NCBI GenBank assembly: GCA_963575745.1
Contig: CAUYUJ010020282.1
Location: forward strand, 583,381 to 647,380
Direction of reading: 5' to 3'
Origin: Prorocentrum cordatum
Taxonomy: Eukaryota > Sar > Dinophyceae > Prorocentrales > Prorocentraceae
DNA length: 64,000 bases
A model generated the notes under the pieces. It saw nothing but the letters and a program-made list of their open reading frames with translations. It was not told the origin of the DNA and did not search any database. A program made the translations under genes and the position numbers. Numbering within the stretch: position 1 is the first letter of the stretch; each line of letters opens with the position of its first letter. Of this stretch, positions 44,986-53,849 are shown one piece after another.

Positions 44986-45245
44986 ACGGAGGAGGAGGAG
45001 GAGGAGGAGGAGGAAGAAGACGATGTCGACGGCGACGACAACGACGAAGACGATGACGACGACGAAAAAGACGACCACGACCACGACCACGACGACCACG
45101 ACCACGACCACGACCACGACGACGACGACGAGGACCACGACGTGAAGGAAAAGGTGGAAAACGAAAAAGAAGATGATGAGGGCAAGGATGAGGACGAGGA
45201 GGAGGAAGAGGAGGAGGAGGAGGAGGAGGAGGAGGACAGCGATGA
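44986..45245 (+). repeat. (GAG)n-(GAC)n-(GAG)n compound array
   Basis: GAG triplets, GAC/CAC triplets and again GAG triplets. A 154-codon acidic frame (44833-45297) is open over it, but outside the triplets it has no recognisable sequence. Confidence 0.9.
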
Positions 45246-45259
45246 CGAGAACAGAGCCT

Positions 45260-45560
45260 TGAAAGTCGCCTCTTGGAGCCCTTTCGGGACTTTTTAGGGG
45301 GATATTGTGGTCCTCTTGGGGCTCGTTTGGGGGTTCTTTGGGCTCTCTCGGGGCCCTCTTGGAGTCCTCTGGGGGCTCTCTTGGGAACCCTGGTGGGCCT
45401 CTTTGGCCCATCTTGGAGGCCATCCTAGAGGCCATCGATCAAAAGGGGGGAGCCTCGATTGGCAATCCCCCGGGGGCATCAACATCGCCTTTGGGAGCCC
45501 TCTCTTCGGACGGTCTTGGGCCGATCTTGGGCGTTTTGGGGGCCGCTGGGGGGGCATAGT
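45260..45560 (+). repeat. CTCTTGGGG periodic tract, copy 1
   Basis: Words CTCTTGGGG, CTCTTTGGC, CCTCTTGGAG and CGTCTTGGG recur every 10-25 bp. The same texture fills 62640-63310 on the + strand and 61760-62060 on the - strand. Confidence 0.65.
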
Positions 45561-45877
45561 GGGCCCCTCTTGGGGCTCTCTTCGGCCATCGTTAAACAAT
45601 CTCGAGGCCTCAAAAAGCACATCGGTAGCGAAAAGGTGACAAGGCAACCATCGTTGATTTTCTTCAGGTGCTTGAGGGACTGCGGCCTCCTGGGGTGACC
45701 TGAGGGGCTTCCGGGAACACATGAACACGTTTTGTAACCTTCATCGTGCTGTTTGGAGGTGTACCGGAAGTTATATTGAATCACCTTTGGGCACTTTGAG
45801 TCAATTTGAAACCCACTTGGAGCATCGGAGGCCTTTTGGGAGCCATCTTGGGCCATCTTGGACGCTCCGCTAGACCC
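45561..45877. other. Intergenic sequence, no gene recognised
   Basis: Lower GC than the neighbours, no feature recognised. Confidence 0.4.
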
Positions 45878-46153
45878 CCAGGAGCCCACGCCAGTCGCGA
45901 GAATTGTTCACATCGCAGCCCCTAGGGAGGCGCGAGTCCCCAGCCCGCGTGCGCCTCCACCCCGTTGGACCACCCAGGAGCACACGAAAGTGGCGACAGT
46001 TGCGCACTCCGCAGCCTCACAGGAAGCCGCGAGGTCTCGACTGGGTTCGCGTGTGTTTCCACTCCATTGAATTTTCCGGGAGCCAGCGAAAGTGGCGAAA
46101 CTCGCACACTTCGCGGCCCACCCGCGGGGGAGCCACAAGGTGTCAGTTGGGTC
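45878..46153 (+). repeat. 102-bp satellite, left block (three units)
   Basis: Units begin at about 45878, 45974 and 46076 with CCAGGAGC-CACG and contain GAAAGTGGCGACAGTTGCGC, TTCGCAGCC, CGCGAGGTCTCGACTGGGTT and CTCCACTCC. The third unit stops abruptly at about 46153, where LINE-D reverse-transcriptase sequence begins. Confidence 0.85.
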
Positions 46154-47645
46154 AACGTTGACCACAAGAGCATATGGGCAGCACTGAAGGCACAAGGGGT
46201 CCAACCTGGATACGTTGCACTACTCCAACAGCTCTATAAGGAACAGACAGCCGCGGTGAGGACAGACGTCAGCAGCAGACCCTTCAGCCCCCTGCGGGGC
46301 ACGAAGCAGGGAGACCCGCTCAGCTCCCTAGTCTTCAACGCTCTTCTACAATACATTCTTGGACCGCTGGTTTCCGACTGGCAGCAAAAAAGGAAGGGAG
46401 TTGAATTGGGATTTGCGGGCACCGCCACGCTGACCAACCTATTCTTCGCCAGCGACGTGCTCCTGACCAGCCAAGCTCCCCCGCGCCTGAAAGCGATGCT
46501 TGGCGACATTGCGCGCGCGACGAGGCTACGCGGGCTCGGATTACACCCTAGCAAAACCAAAATATTGAGCAACCAGACGTGAAGGACCGGAAAGGCGAGC
46601 TCACGCACATCACGTTTCCAAGACATGGATATGGAAATCGTTCCATACGAATGCAGTATCAAATACCTTGGCCACTTGATCAGCTTCCACGAACAGATGG
46701 AAACGGAAATCCACCACCGCACGCGAGCTGCATGGGCATCACCCACATGTCGCAAGCAGGAGCTGACCAGCAAGCACTACCCATTGGCTCACCGACTCCG
46801 ACTTTTCAACAGCACTGTAGCACCAACGGCGTTATACGGAGTAGAGACGTGGACCCTCACGGAGCCTTTTACGGCAGCATCTACGACGGACACAACGACG
46901 CATGCTTCGCATGATCATCAGGACGCCACGGAGGCGCACAACGAAAGAAGCCAGCGCTCACAGCGGCCAGGGGCCGAATCTCGACGGCGCGAACAACGAA
47001 ACACAAGACCACGAAGACCGCACCAACGCACTAGCGACGACGCAGAGAGCAGCCCATCACAGTGTGATGCACCTGACAGGCCTGACAAGCACAGCGAAGA
47101 CGGTGAAGGCACCACCGCAGACGAAATGGAACCATGGGTCGACTTCATCCAGCGAGCGACACGACGCGCAGAGCACCTCATGAATCTTCACCACATTGAC
47201 ACATGGGAGACGCTGCACAAACGGAAAGTATGGCGCACGGCTTCACGAGTCGCAAACCACAACCGGACGAGGTGGACATGGCGAGTGCTGCGCTGGCACC
47301 CAGTGCTCAACCCGCGCCAGCGGGGACAGGCAGCACGGTGGCCAAAAGAAGCGCTGGGACGACGAAGTCACCACTTACTTACGTCAACGCAGACCAGACC
47401 TCCACCGACCGCCCACGCAAGCCCATTCGAAAGGACAACCGAACGACATCACATGGACGCAAACAGCCCAAGGCACCGAAGCATGGACAGCGCTCGAGCA
47501 CCACTTCACCGACCTCACGTCGACCAGCACCCAGGACTCAGACCAACGACGTAAAATCTCAGCGAACGCCGAGACGTCTCGCCCAACCCGCGCCGACACC
47601 GACACCAAGGACTTTCTTTTCCTCCTCCTCCCCCTCTCCTCCTAG
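46154..47645 (+). pseudogene. LINE-D: 5'-truncated reverse transcriptase fragment
   Basis: Begins just after RT motif A: NVDHKSIWAALKAQGVQPGY. Motif B GTKQGDPLSSLVFN lies at 46297 and motif C reads FFASDVLL (46442) where FADD is expected. TGA at 46580-46582 interrupts in frame. Then IKYLGHLI (46660), LRLFNSTVAPTALYGVETWT (46800), and, after frameshifts, RMIIRTPRR (46905), the conserved PWVDFIQRATRRAEHLM (47135) and KKRWDDEV (47350). The tail pattern (KYLG, YG-ETW, KKRWDD) is typical of RT genes of jockey/RTE-like LINEs and differs from LINE-A, -B, -C and -E, which have RNase H or another layout. The endonuclease and fingers are missing. Confidence 0.8.
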
Positions 47646-47765
47646 TTCCCTACCTAGTCTCTGCCTAGAAGGGCTCTTACTCGGAGGCTTAAAGGGCCGG
47701 GCAGTGGAACCCGCCCCTGGCGGTTCCCCCAGTATCCGCCCCGCGGTTCCCCCAGCTGCGCCCCT

Positions 47766-48187
47766 TTAGCTTAGCTTTGCTTATCTCATCCTAGCTTAGC
47801 CTAGCTTAACGTAGCTTAGCCTAGCTCAGCCTAGCCTAGCTTAGCTTAGCCTAACTTAGCTTAGCCTAGCCTAGCCTAGCTTAGCTTAGCTCAGCTCAGT
47901 TTAGCTTAGCGCAGCGCAGCATTCGCATAGCATAGCATAGCACAGCACACCATAGCATAGCATAGCATAGCGCAGCATATCATAGTGATGTATAGCATAG
48001 CATCGCATAGCATAGCATAGCGCAGTATATCATAGCATAACTTAGCTTAACATAGCACAGTGCAACATAGCATAGCGCAGCATAGCAAAGCATAGCATAT
48101 CATAGCATATCATATCATAGTATTGCATAGCATAGCGCAGCATAGCATAGCATAGCATAGCATAGCGCAGTCTAGCATAGCATAGAA
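47766..48187 (+). repeat. (AGCTT/AGCAT)n degenerate pentamer array
   Basis: About 420 bp of TAGCT, TAGCC and TAGCA words; the first half is mainly AGCTT-like and the second AGCAT-like. It follows LINE-D by about 120 bp and may be its amplified 3' tail, or an independent array. Confidence 0.85.
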
Positions 48188-48390
48188 GGAGGAGGACGGC
48201 GTTTACCGTTACTACTAATATTGCTCTCCTCGGGGCTCCAACTCCCAGGTCGGGTCGCTCTGGGATAATGTTTACACGTCTCGCACTGCATGAATCCAGA
48301 CACATCAGATCCTAGAGGCCATGGCCTCACCCACCTGGTCTGCTCTAGGCCCGGACGCTGTCCGCACCGGTGGTCGCATCGCATCGGCAT
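48188..48390. other. Short unique segment
   Basis: No feature recognised between the pentamer array and the satellite. Confidence 0.4.
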
Positions 48391-49700
48391 CGCATCCACC
48401 CCGCAGGACTGCCCAGGAGGACAAGAAAGTGGATACAACTGCGAAGCTCGCAGCCCCCCCATGGAGACGCGAGGTTCCGGCTGGACCCGCATGTGCCTTT
48501 AGTCTGCTGAGCCTCCCAGGAGCCCACGACATTGGCAACAGTTGCGCACCTCACAGCCTCCCCAAGGAACCGCAAGGTCTCGACTGGGTTCGCGTGCGTC
48601 TCAATGCCGCTGGACTTCCCAGGAGCCCCCGAAAGTGGCGACAGTTGCGCACTTCGCAGACACCCAGGGAACCGCGAAGTCTCGGCTGGGTCCGCGTGTG
48701 CCTCCACATCGCTGGCCGTCCCAGGAACCCACGAAAGCGGCTACGCGCTCGCGCTTCGCAGCCACCCCAAGGAGACGCGAGGTCTCGATCGATTGGGTTC
48801 GCGGGTGCCTGCAGGAGCCCACGAAAGTGGCGACAGTTGCGCATGTCGGAGCACCCCAGGGAGCAGCGCAGGAGGAGGGGGAGGAGGAGGACAGGAGGAG
48901 TGGAGACCATTGTGCTCTATCCACAACGAGAACCCAACACAGAAGCGCACCCAACCCTTTCTCCAGCAAGGCGACCATTCATATGAACGGTCTGTACATC
49001 GCTCACTTTGCGAGCTACGCAGCAGTCCAGAATCATCCGCCTGACATTGTCGGGCCACGCGCGTCGCTCACTTGCGCAAGAGTGGACCACTGAGGACAGC
49101 GCTATGCGCTACGTGACGTTCGTGCGTTCCGCGTTCTGTGATGCAACAGCGTCGCGCGCAAAACGACGCGACGGCACCGCGTGCCATGTGGGCACGCGCC
49201 ACGTTTGTGTCCTGCATTCTGCCGTGCTTCCCAGGAGCCCAGGGCACAGGCGACGGTTGCGCAGGTCGCAACCCCCACAGGAGCCGCGAGTTCTCAAATG
49301 ATTTGCGCTGCCTCACCCTTGCCGTGCTTCCAAAGATCCCGCGAAAGTGGCGACAATTACACAGTTCGCAGCCACCCAACAATGGCGGGAGATCTCAAGT
49401 GATGTGCTCTGCCTTCACTTCCGCCGAGACTCTCAGGAGCCCACGAAAGTGGACACAGTTGCGCTGTTCGCAGCCACCCACCCACGGGGCCGCGCGGTCT
49501 CGAAGTGATCTGCGGTGCCATCCGCCCCGCTGGGCGCACAGTTCGCAGCCACCCAGGGGCCGCGAGGTCCCGTGTGGATGCGCGCACACGTCCATTCCAC
49601 TGGACCTTCCAGGAGCCCACGAAAGTGGCGACAGTTGCGCAGTTCGCAACCACCACCACCGACCCACGGGGCCGCGCGGTCTCTGCTGGGTCCGCGTGTG
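48391..49700 (+). repeat. 102-bp satellite, right block (about ten units, interrupted)
   Basis: CCAGGAG starts at 48413, 48517, 48619 and 48721 (spacings 104, 102 and 102), then 48811, and again at 49231, 49330, 49433 and 49609, with unrelated sequence from about 48870 to 49200. Each unit carries GAAAGTGGCGACAGTTGCGC, TTCGCAGCC and CGCGAGGTCTCG. As 102 is 34 codons, frames of 100-260 codons stay open on both strands and read as imperfect 34-residue repeats, for example SPRKWRQLRTSQ. I treat these as by-products. Confidence 0.85.
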
Positions 49701-49740
49701 TACGATTCGGGATGAAAAGCCGGCCCTGGGGAGGAGGTCT
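49701..49740 (+). mobile_element. MITE-like family 1, fragment
   Basis: ACGATTCGGGATGAAAAGCC and GGCCCTGGGGA match the middle of the elements at 7712-7897 and 51021-51198. It is fused directly to the last satellite unit. Confidence 0.5.
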
Positions 49741-50698
49741 AGACCTTTGGGAGCCGACGTTGTGAAGAATTCGCCGCGACGGAGTTTTGGAGGGAAGAGC
49801 GAGGGAGGTTCGCCATGCAGCAAGTGTGTCTTGAGGTTTCCACCAGGAGCCGCCTCCCTCACGCCAGGAGATGGGGAGAAGAAGCGGGGAGGGGGAAGAG
49901 GACGAGGAGGACAAGGAGAGATGGCCGAGTGATGGTTCGGAGGGGGGGATGGGACCTCTTTTTCCTGGCAGCGAGCGCGTGGAAAGGCAGCCGCGAGGGC
50001 GCCGCTGCCCCAGCCTTGTGGCGGTGGGACCTCGTTGTCCCTCGACCGTTGCGCCGGACTCTGCTTCCTTCCTCTCGGCCATCCCTGCTCTCTTCGGGGA
50101 AACGTACGACTCGAGTTCGCCAGAGCTCGGGTTTGCCGGCGCTTTGTGACGGGCCCGTCCTGGATTTTGACGGTCCAGTTTTCGTGGGATGTTTGCAGCG
50201 GGAGTTCGTATCAAATTTCAGATCGGGTATTGTCAGTTTCTTGACGGCCTCGCCAGGTCCCCCGAACCCGAGTCACGCGTCTCCCTGCTCTCTCTGCCCG
50301 TCTCCATCCTCCTGACCTCCTCCGTCGCTCGCCGCCGGCGTCTTCTGCGACCTCCTCTGGGGCCCGCGGCCGCTGACCGCCGCTCGCCAGGCGCTGCTCG
50401 GTCTCGGACGGCGTTCTGAGGCACTGCTCCTCCGCTCCCCTACCACCATCCCGTCCCCGGCCGCCGTCGTCGTCGCCGTCGCCCTCGTCGCCTCTTCGTC
50501 CTCGTCGTCCTCGTCGTCGGCGTCGTCGTCGCCGTTCAGACGGCACTGCGCTTCCCACCGTCCCCGACCGAATGCCGCCTTCTGGTCTTCCCACCAGCAC
50601 CTGGTCTCCAGCCCCCCTGCCCCCGACCCCATGCGGCCAGCTCCCCCGAGGTGGCCCCAGAGTCCCGCATGAGGTTCATTGATTAGGGGAGCAGCATC
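49741..50698. other. Intergenic sequence, no gene recognised
   Basis: GC-rich, with a GTCGTC/CTCGTC triplet patch at 50465-50530. Several overlapping frames on both strands have no domain. Confidence 0.5.
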
Positions 50699-50841
50699 CG
50701 TCCTACCTCCTACCTCCTACCTCCTACCTCCTACCTCCTACCTCCTACCTCCTACCTCCTACCTCCTACCTCCTCCTCCTCCTCCTCCTCCTCCTCCTCC
50801 TCCTCCTCCTCCTCCTCCTCCTCCTCCTCCTCCTCCTCCCG
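50699..50841 (+). repeat. (TCCTACC)n heptamer then (CTC)n
   Basis: About nine perfect TCCTACC heptamers (50699-50768) pass directly into about 23 CTC triplets (to 50841). The heptamer is not a known telomere unit. Confidence 0.95.
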
Positions 50842-51020
50842 CGGTGCCCCACCCCCCTCAGCGCCCTGCCCCACGCCTGCCCTGGCGCGCAGAGGGAGCC
50901 CGTCCCAGCTGACCGCGGCGCGCGGCGCGCAGGCGAGGAACGCCCAGTTCGGCGAGTCATCTCCGGAGCCGCCCCTCCAGAGGAGGGCCAGGGCCCCCGA
51001 AGCGGACCCTGCAGGACCTG
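50842..51020. other. Short GC-rich segment
   Basis: No feature recognised. Confidence 0.4.
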
Positions 51021-51198
51021 GACATCGGGCGTCTCGAAAAAATCGAGACGGAGGTTTTTCGTCGTTTTCGGCCTTTCGGGGCCATCACCGGCTCGGGGCC
51101 GTCAAAAAACGACTCGGGACGAAAAGCTGGTCCCGGGGAAGCGGTCGGGAGGTCGAGGGCTCGTGTCTCGAAGAAACCGAGACGTCGGATGCTTGGGG
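51021..51198 (+). mobile_element. MITE-like element family 1, copy 3
   Basis: Aligns with 7712-7897 in the same orientation and with 7346-7525 inverted. Both ends are hairpins, CGTCTCGAAAAAATCGAGACG at the left (7-bp stem) and GTCTCGAAGAAACCGAGAC at the right, and the ends are inverted repeats of each other. Interior: ACGACTCGGGACGAAAAGCT. Confidence 0.65.
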
Positions 51199-51576
51199 AT
51201 CCAGGACTTTGCAAGTTCCGGCCGGGGCAGACGCAGAGTAGAGCGCATTGCGGCCCACGGCGGCAGTTTTCTGGGGCGTGCTCACGCCTTCGTTTGTCAA
51301 AAGTCCTTGCTTGCGGGGCCCTGAAGATGGCAGGGAGGGAGGGGGGATCGAGGATGTAGTTCCCTGCGCAGTGCCTGCGCTGTGCTGTGCTGCATGGGCG
51401 CGTTTTGCTGAGCAGTTGGCTGCGTTTCCTGGTTTTCGGCTGGTGGGCGCCCGTGGGCGCCTCGGGCGTGGGTTGGCGTTTCCAGGCGCACACATTTGCA
51501 CAAAATACATTGCGTCCCGTAGCTTGTCCAACGCTGCTTGCAAGCATCCGGTGAGTCCCCATGTCTGGCACTCCGT
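51199..51576. other. Intergenic sequence, no gene recognised
   Basis: Unique sequence left of LINE-E. The + frame reading into LINE-E ORF1 from 51538 starts at a TTG and is not the gene start. Confidence 0.5.
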
Positions 51577-51607
51577 ATGTTGCGCCACACGGATTGCACC
51601 ACATTCG
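51577..51607 (-). repeat. 14-bp repeat copy carrying the left LINE-E target-site duplication
   Basis: On the - strand it reads GTGGTGCAATCCGT then GTGGCGCAACATAC, the 14-bp family of 42909-42992. GGATTGCACCACATTCG (51591-51607) is the left copy of the LINE-E target-site duplication and is repeated exactly at 60637-60653. Confidence 0.8.
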
Positions 51608-51612
51608 GCCAC

Positions 51613-53847
51613 ATGGTGTCCCACGAGCAGGTGACACGGTTCAACCTTCTGAACTGGGTGCTTCAGTTCTCGGTTGTGGTGACGTCCGATGACAAGGACG
51701 CGAAGAACGACAATTTTGATTTCAGTTTCACGCAGATGAAGGGGCTCAACATCTGCATCTCATGGGAATGTACCGACAATACCTGGGTATTGTATGGTGG
51801 GTTATATCTAGATGGATATCATGCGAGGGTATGGATCACGAGTTTCTTTCCATATGATTGGGGTCGGCGTCACCGAGACCACAATAAAGAGATGCATGCT
51901 TTACATGGCAATGGACCGTCGATGAAGCAGGCATTAGCACGAGCACTCAAGGCAAAGCACACGCCGCAGATGGACAAAAGCCGAGTCCTTACTATGCTGG
52001 AGGCAGCAAGTGTGGACAAACCTCAAAAGATGTATGATCACTTGAAGAAGTTCTCCACAGAGCGAATGGCCAAGATAGCAGCCATGCCCGCCAAGGAGAT
52101 AGCAGATGCGATGAAGGTATGGTTGGAGGAGAAGCCTTACGGAGCCACCCCGCCAGCCAAGCCGCAACCGCCCAAGAAGCAGAAGGCTATGCCCCCAAAG
52201 TCAAAGACAGGCTGGCAGTACCAAGCGAGCCTCGACCCTGCTGACTGGGACATCCCTGTGAGGCGTGGCCTTCCGCAGGATTACGAGAGTATGAAAGCAG
52301 TACACCTTGTCACAACGGACGAGTTCCTTGAGCTCGCGCGTTTGGACTCATTTTGGCAAAGACCAGATCCTGCTGATGCTTTTGGATTCGTCTTGGCACA
52401 ATCACCCAGTCAGGTCTCGAAAGAATTGTTCATGCTGTGTGGCCAGAGGGGTCTGGCTCCATGTATTACTCTCTTAGACGTGCCGCTCATATACGAAGAG
52501 AGACGCCATATCAAGCAACTGTACGTTTGGCAATATGGAGGATCGACTCAACAGAAAGTTGAACCAACCAGAGTGCCGACTGCTATTACATGTACACAGG
52601 ATGAGCTCATGAATGTCGCGATCCTCGAAGAGCATGCTCCCGAGAAGATCTTCAAAGAGCTCCTCAAACTACACAGACAAGCAACGTCAGCCCGAGATCA
52701 GCGGGCAGAAACATCAGGTCAAAAAAGAAAGTTCGACACTATCCCGCCATGGAGAGTGCTGGATGCTGAATTGGCAAGTATCGTGAAGGCAAAGTGCAAC
52801 GGAGGCGCAGATATGGACCTGCGCTGCTGGAGCGGCAGAGTCTTCAATGAAGATCTTCCAGGTCATCGTGTGGTATCGGGATTGTTCAAAGTATCAGCCA
52901 CACGTGCGGTGCAACTACGAGCTGCGTCAGGACCAGATGGTGTTATCTTCCAACGCTCACGAGCAGGAGGTATTATCAACGCGGCCCTGGACGAAGAAAA
53001 GAATACAGAAGATTTTGTCCCGTTCCCGAAGGCCATCTCCCTGACGGATGCGCTCAACATGGTCACGGACCTAGAGGGCGGCCGCGGGCTAGGCTACAAG
53101 CAAAATGGTGCATTGTTCTTCAGAGTTGAGAAGTCGAAGTCAGGCCCAGCCTGGCAGAAGTTGCAGTCGAGAACCCCACCAGCGCCGACCCTCTACGAGA
53201 TTTCACCGTTACCGAAGCTCGTCGAAGGGAAGCAGATCGTGCAAGAGATATCCACTCAGCTGGGGTGGAAAGCAGAGTTTGTTCATATACGTTCCAAGGG
53301 AAGAGGTGCTAAAGCTACGCCAGTTGTGCGTTGTCGAGCTGAAGGCCCCCCATCGGTCTCGGACCTCACCCTGGCAGGAGTAAAGGCAACAATCAACATG
53401 GTCAAGCAGAAGAGTGCTACACCAGCCCCATCAGCAACATCCTGGGCGGAGATGGTCACGAAGTATGACAAACCTGAGCCCAAGACGACACCGGCAACCA
53501 AGAAGACGAGTTTGGCCGCACAACTCACGCGACCCGCACCTGCTCCGCAGCAAGGTCAGCCAGTGCAGCAAACTCCACCACCTTCAGACACACCACCATC
53601 CACGCCAGGCTCCGCGATGCCCCCTGAATTTCAAAAGTTCTTGCTGGAGGCAATTGGACAGGCGGTGGCTGCAAACAATCAAAAGATCTATGCCCAACTT
53701 CAGCTTCAGGGGCAAGGTATTGCAAAGTGCTTCGAAGTTCTCCGCTCAGATGCAGGCTTATCCAGTGCTGAGAAGGAGCAAAACGAGGAGATTGAACGTC
53801 TGAGCAAAAGGCTCAAAGACAGTGCTGCAACTGACATGGATCAGTGA
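51613..53847 (+). CDS. LINE-E ORF1 protein, 744 residues, function unassigned
   Basis: The frame is intact. ATG 51613 is the first ATG inside the element; ATG 51736 (MKGLNICISW) is an alternative. Residues about 40-100 look globular (CISWECTDNTWVLYGG and WITSFFPYDWG), then a charged helical region, a Pro/Lys-rich linker (about 175-195), a long middle domain, and a second segment from ALNMVTDLEGGRGLGYKQNG to KATPVVRCRAEGPPSVSDLT. The C-terminus (about 600-690) is Pro/Thr/Gln-rich and ends in a short coiled coil. No Cys zinc motif like that of LINE-B or -C is seen. Position makes it ORF1, presumably an RNA-binding partner of ORF2. Its TGA overlaps the ORF2 ATG. Confidence 0.75.
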   Translation: MVSHEQVTRFNLLNWVLQFSVVVTSDDKDAKNDNFDFSFTQMKGLNICISWECTDNTWVLYGGLYLDGYHARVWITSFFPYDWGRRHRDHNKEMHALHGNGPSMKQALARALKAKHTPQMDKSRVLTMLEAASVDKPQKMYDHLKKFSTERMAKIAAMPAKEIADAMKVWLEEKPYGATPPAKPQPPKKQKAMPPKSKTGWQYQASLDPADWDIPVRRGLPQDYESMKAVHLVTTDEFLELARLDSFWQRPDPADAFGFVLAQSPSQVSKELFMLCGQRGLAPCITLLDVPLIYEERRHIKQLYVWQYGGSTQQKVEPTRVPTAITCTQDELMNVAILEEHAPEKIFKELLKLHRQATSARDQRAETSGQKRKFDTIPPWRVLDAELASIVKAKCNGGADMDLRCWSGRVFNEDLPGHRVVSGLFKVSATRAVQLRAASGPDGVIFQRSRAGGIINAALDEEKNTEDFVPFPKAISLTDALNMVTDLEGGRGLGYKQNGALFFRVEKSKSGPAWQKLQSRTPPAPTLYEISPLPKLVEGKQIVQEISTQLGWKAEFVHIRSKGRGAKATPVVRCRAEGPPSVSDLTLAGVKATINMVKQKSATPAPSATSWAEMVTKYDKPEPKTTPATKKTSLAAQLTRPAPAPQQGQPVQQTPPPSDTPPSTPGSAMPPEFQKFLLEAIGQAVAANNQKIYAQLQLQGQGIAKCFEVLRSDAGLSSAEKEQNEEIERLSKRLKDSAATDMDQ

Positions 53848-53849
53848 TG
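53845..53849 (+). promoter_or_regulatory. TGATG stop-start overlap between LINE-E ORF1 and ORF2
   Basis: The ORF1 stop TGA (53845-53847) and the first ORF2 ATG (53847-53849) share one base, and a second ATG follows at 53850. Such overlaps are known in some LINEs to allow downstream translation by termination-reinitiation. That mechanism here is inferred from the arrangement only. Confidence 0.65.

Noticed and set aside
44833-45297. A 154-codon acidic protein
   Set aside because: The acidic part is a GAG/GAC triplet array and the flanks show no recognisable sequence.
45878-49700. CRISPR-like array
   Set aside because: The units are contiguous 102-bp satellite copies with divergence spread along the unit. 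There are no short identical repeats with unique equal-length spacers, and the genome is eukaryotic.
48321-49932. Repeat-protein genes made of 34-residue units
   Set aside because: Open frames exist in several registers on both strands because the satellite period is 102 bp. No start context, conserved end or single preferred frame can be seen. Kept as a finding, not a gene.
50699-50768. Telomere-like repeat (TCCTACC)n
   Set aside because: It does not match the TTTAGGG-type unit or other known telomere units and lies inside a chromosome segment next to a CTC array.
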